Assembly (NCBI GenBank): GCA_017433375.1
Contig: JAFRHG010000014.1
Span: forward strand, 80,716 to 144,715
DNA length: 64,000 nucleotides
Direction of reading: 5' to 3'
Source: Bacillota bacterium
GTDB lineage: Bacteria > Bacillota > Clostridia > Peptostreptococcales > Anaerovoracaceae
The position numbers and the translations under genes were made by a program. Numbering within the stretch: position 1 is the first letter of the stretch; each line of letters begins with the position of its first letter. This document shows, piece after piece, positions 63,072-64,000 of the stretch. The notes under the pieces are model-generated. The model was not told the DNA's origin. It was given only the letters and a program-made list of their open reading frames with translations, and searched no databases.

Positions 63072-63314
63072 ATGAGAATCGACAAATATCTGAAGAACTC
63101 CCGCATCATCAAGCGGCGGACCGTCGCCAAGGAAGCCTGCGAGCAGGGGAGGATCAGCATCAATGACAAAGTCGCCAAGCCCGGCACCGAAGTCCGGCCC
63201 GGCGATGAGATCTTCATCCAGTTCGGCAACGGCAGCCTCCGGGCCCGCGTCCTCGCTACTCCGGACTCCTGCCGGAAGGAGGACGCCGCCAGCCTGTACG
63301 AGGTTCTGGAGTAG
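63072..63314 (+). CDS. S4-domain RNA-binding protein (RlbA/Hsp15-like)
   Basis: 80 residues, a lone S4 domain: MRIDKYLKNSRIIKRRTVAKEACEQGRISINDKVAKPGTEVRPGDEI. Related proteins (YabO/RlbA/Hsp15) bind stalled 50S subunits and take part in ribosome quality control with RqcH, whose gene is also in this window. Gene order hup then S4-domain gene matches hbs/yabO-type clusters of Clostridia. GGAGGAA precedes the ATG by about 12 bases. Confidence 0.92.
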   Translation: MRIDKYLKNSRIIKRRTVAKEACEQGRISINDKVAKPGTEVRPGDEIFIQFGNGSLRARVLATPDSCRKEDAASLYEVLE

Positions 63315-63376
63315 TACCCCTTCATACCATCTTCGGGTCCCAGCTCTGGATCCCGACTCCGGATCCTCCCTCCACC

Positions 63377-63630
63377 TGGTGAACGAAAGCATAGTTTCGT
63401 TCTGCAGATTCACCAGGACCGCGGATTCTCGCGTGAAATCAGCCCGATCCGGCGTTTTCGTGAATCAAAAGCAATTCTGCTTGATGAGATACACCACTTT
63501 TGGAGAAACTGGTGTATCTTTTTTCGATACGGCTCCGCTTGTTCACAAAACAGAAATAACTATCATTTATTCATGCCGAATAATCGATCTTGGTGTATCC
63601 GTCTGTTCCAAATGCCTTCCTCGTTCACCA
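63377..63630 (+). repeat. Dispersed intergenic element, copy C
   Basis: Third and most diverged copy. Arms: CCTGGTGAA (63375) with TTCACCAGG (63409), enclosing an extra GAACGAAA/TTTCGTTC helix; CGTGAAT (63459) with GTTCACA (63541); GATACACCA (63488) with TGGTGTATC (63510), followed by TTTTTT so it can act as a terminator; TTGGTGTAT (63590) with TTCACCAG (63624). In the last pair the two arm types are swapped relative to copies A and B. Distances between matching arms equal those in A. It lies between the S4-domain gene and the strong promoter at 63753. Confidence 0.75.
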
Positions 63631-63752
63631 GTCCCTCCGAAACAGTGCAGAAAGCAGGGGTAGAACAGGGCGGAGATCAGGGGGAAAGGAGGGCAAAAAA
63701 CGGGGGCGGAAAAAAGAACAAAAATAAACAGGAAAAAGAGTAAAAAAAGTGT

Positions 63753-63781
63753 TGACAAGGGGAAGGCGGTGCCATATAATG
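63753..63781 (+). promoter_or_regulatory. Consensus promoter, probably of an rRNA operon
   Basis: TTGACA, a 17-bp spacer and TATAAT match the consensus fully. Upstream A-rich tracts (63693-63750) resemble an UP element. The transcript runs to the window end through a gene-free leader containing ACATTGAAAACTTCATAG, a stretch of the kind found around clostridial rRNA genes. No rRNA is inside the window, so the rRNA assignment is inference. Confidence 0.7.
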
Positions 63782-64000
63782 AAAAAGCTCGCCGGCGAGA
63801 AGGTTTTCTTTCGGCGCGCACATTGAAAACTTCATAGTGTAGAAATTTGAGTCAAAATTTCTTGAAACCAAGCAAACCTGAAATGGGTAAGCAAGGTTTC
63901 CGACAATTCTAAACTCAAAACAATAATATCGGAAGATAGCAAGCGTTTTGAGCACGGATCAGGTATTAACGGCCAAGCCGTTGATATACCATTTCATTAA
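63782..64000 (+). other. Leader of a probable rRNA operon
   Basis: No coding sequence. The region is AT-richer than the rest, with short inverted repeats such as AACGGCCAAGCCGTT near 63969-63983. Its start at a perfect promoter, its length and its composition fit the pre-16S leader, but the 16S start (AGAGTTTGAT) is not reached. Confidence 0.5.

Overview
The window is a gene-dense, GC-rich (roughly 60%) chromosomal segment of a Bacillota bacterium, most likely an anaerobic member of class Clostridia. The evidence is gene content and order: MutS2 with an Smr tail, RqcH, the YlxM-Ffh-S16-KhpA-RimM-TrmD block, SepF/DivIVA/LspA, a short HisG with HisZ, Tig-ClpP-ClpX-Lon-YsxC, an arginine deiminase pathway and BspA-like surface proteins. 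I could not fix the genus; a high-GC family such as Anaerovoracaceae is only a guess. Of about 60 genes all but five lie on the + strand, and the window ends in the leader of what looks like an rRNA operon.

Layout. 1-6.1 kb: mutS2 (5' end outside the window), argS, a radical SAM protein and a TPR protein. 6.1-12.6 kb: a non-coding stretch with repeat copy A and a LexA-type box, a Y-family polymerase with a YolD-like partner, then an acyltransferase, a YjbR/EVE-like protein and a MerR regulator. 13-17 kb: a DUF554 protein behind a MerR-type promoter, an APC permease and a secreted LRR protein. 17.7-25.9 kb: SRP/ribosome maturation genes running into cell division and envelope genes. 26-33 kb: hydrolase, rqcH, yicC-gmk-rpoZ, a LytTR regulator and a secreted lysozyme-like protein. 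33.3-42.1 kb: a histidine operon hisZGCBHAF-hisIE-hisK without hisD, followed by a MocR regulator. 42.3-45.6 kb: arginine deiminase genes in the order arcB-arcA-arcC. 45.7-46.8 kb: repeat copy B and a CYTH protein. 46.9-54.1 kb: protein folding and proteolysis, then ysxC, a DUF1232 protein and hpt. 54.2-62.4 kb: a 1669-residue repeat protein, a cardiolipin synthase and a flippase. 62.6-64 kb: hup, an S4-domain gene, repeat copy C and a consensus promoter probably driving rRNA.

Two signals stand out that gene annotation does not explain. First, the octamer TTGCCTTT (or its complement AAAGGCAA) occurs 41 times by my hand count where one or two are expected. It is balanced between strands, spread over the whole window, and uses otherwise rare codons inside genes, so it behaves like a DNA-level recognition word. 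Second, a roughly 255-bp intergenic element occurs three times (6441-6695, 45761-46016, 63377-63630). It has four nested inverted repeats whose arms keep the same spacing in all copies although the sequence between them has diverged, and each copy lies shortly upstream of a promoter. I know of no described family matching either. Smaller oddities are three promoters placed so that transcripts would be leaderless, two terminators abutting the next start codon, and a tandem repeat that duplicates a ribosome-binding site.

Everything here was read by eye. Counts are hand counts, and no homology search or folding was run.
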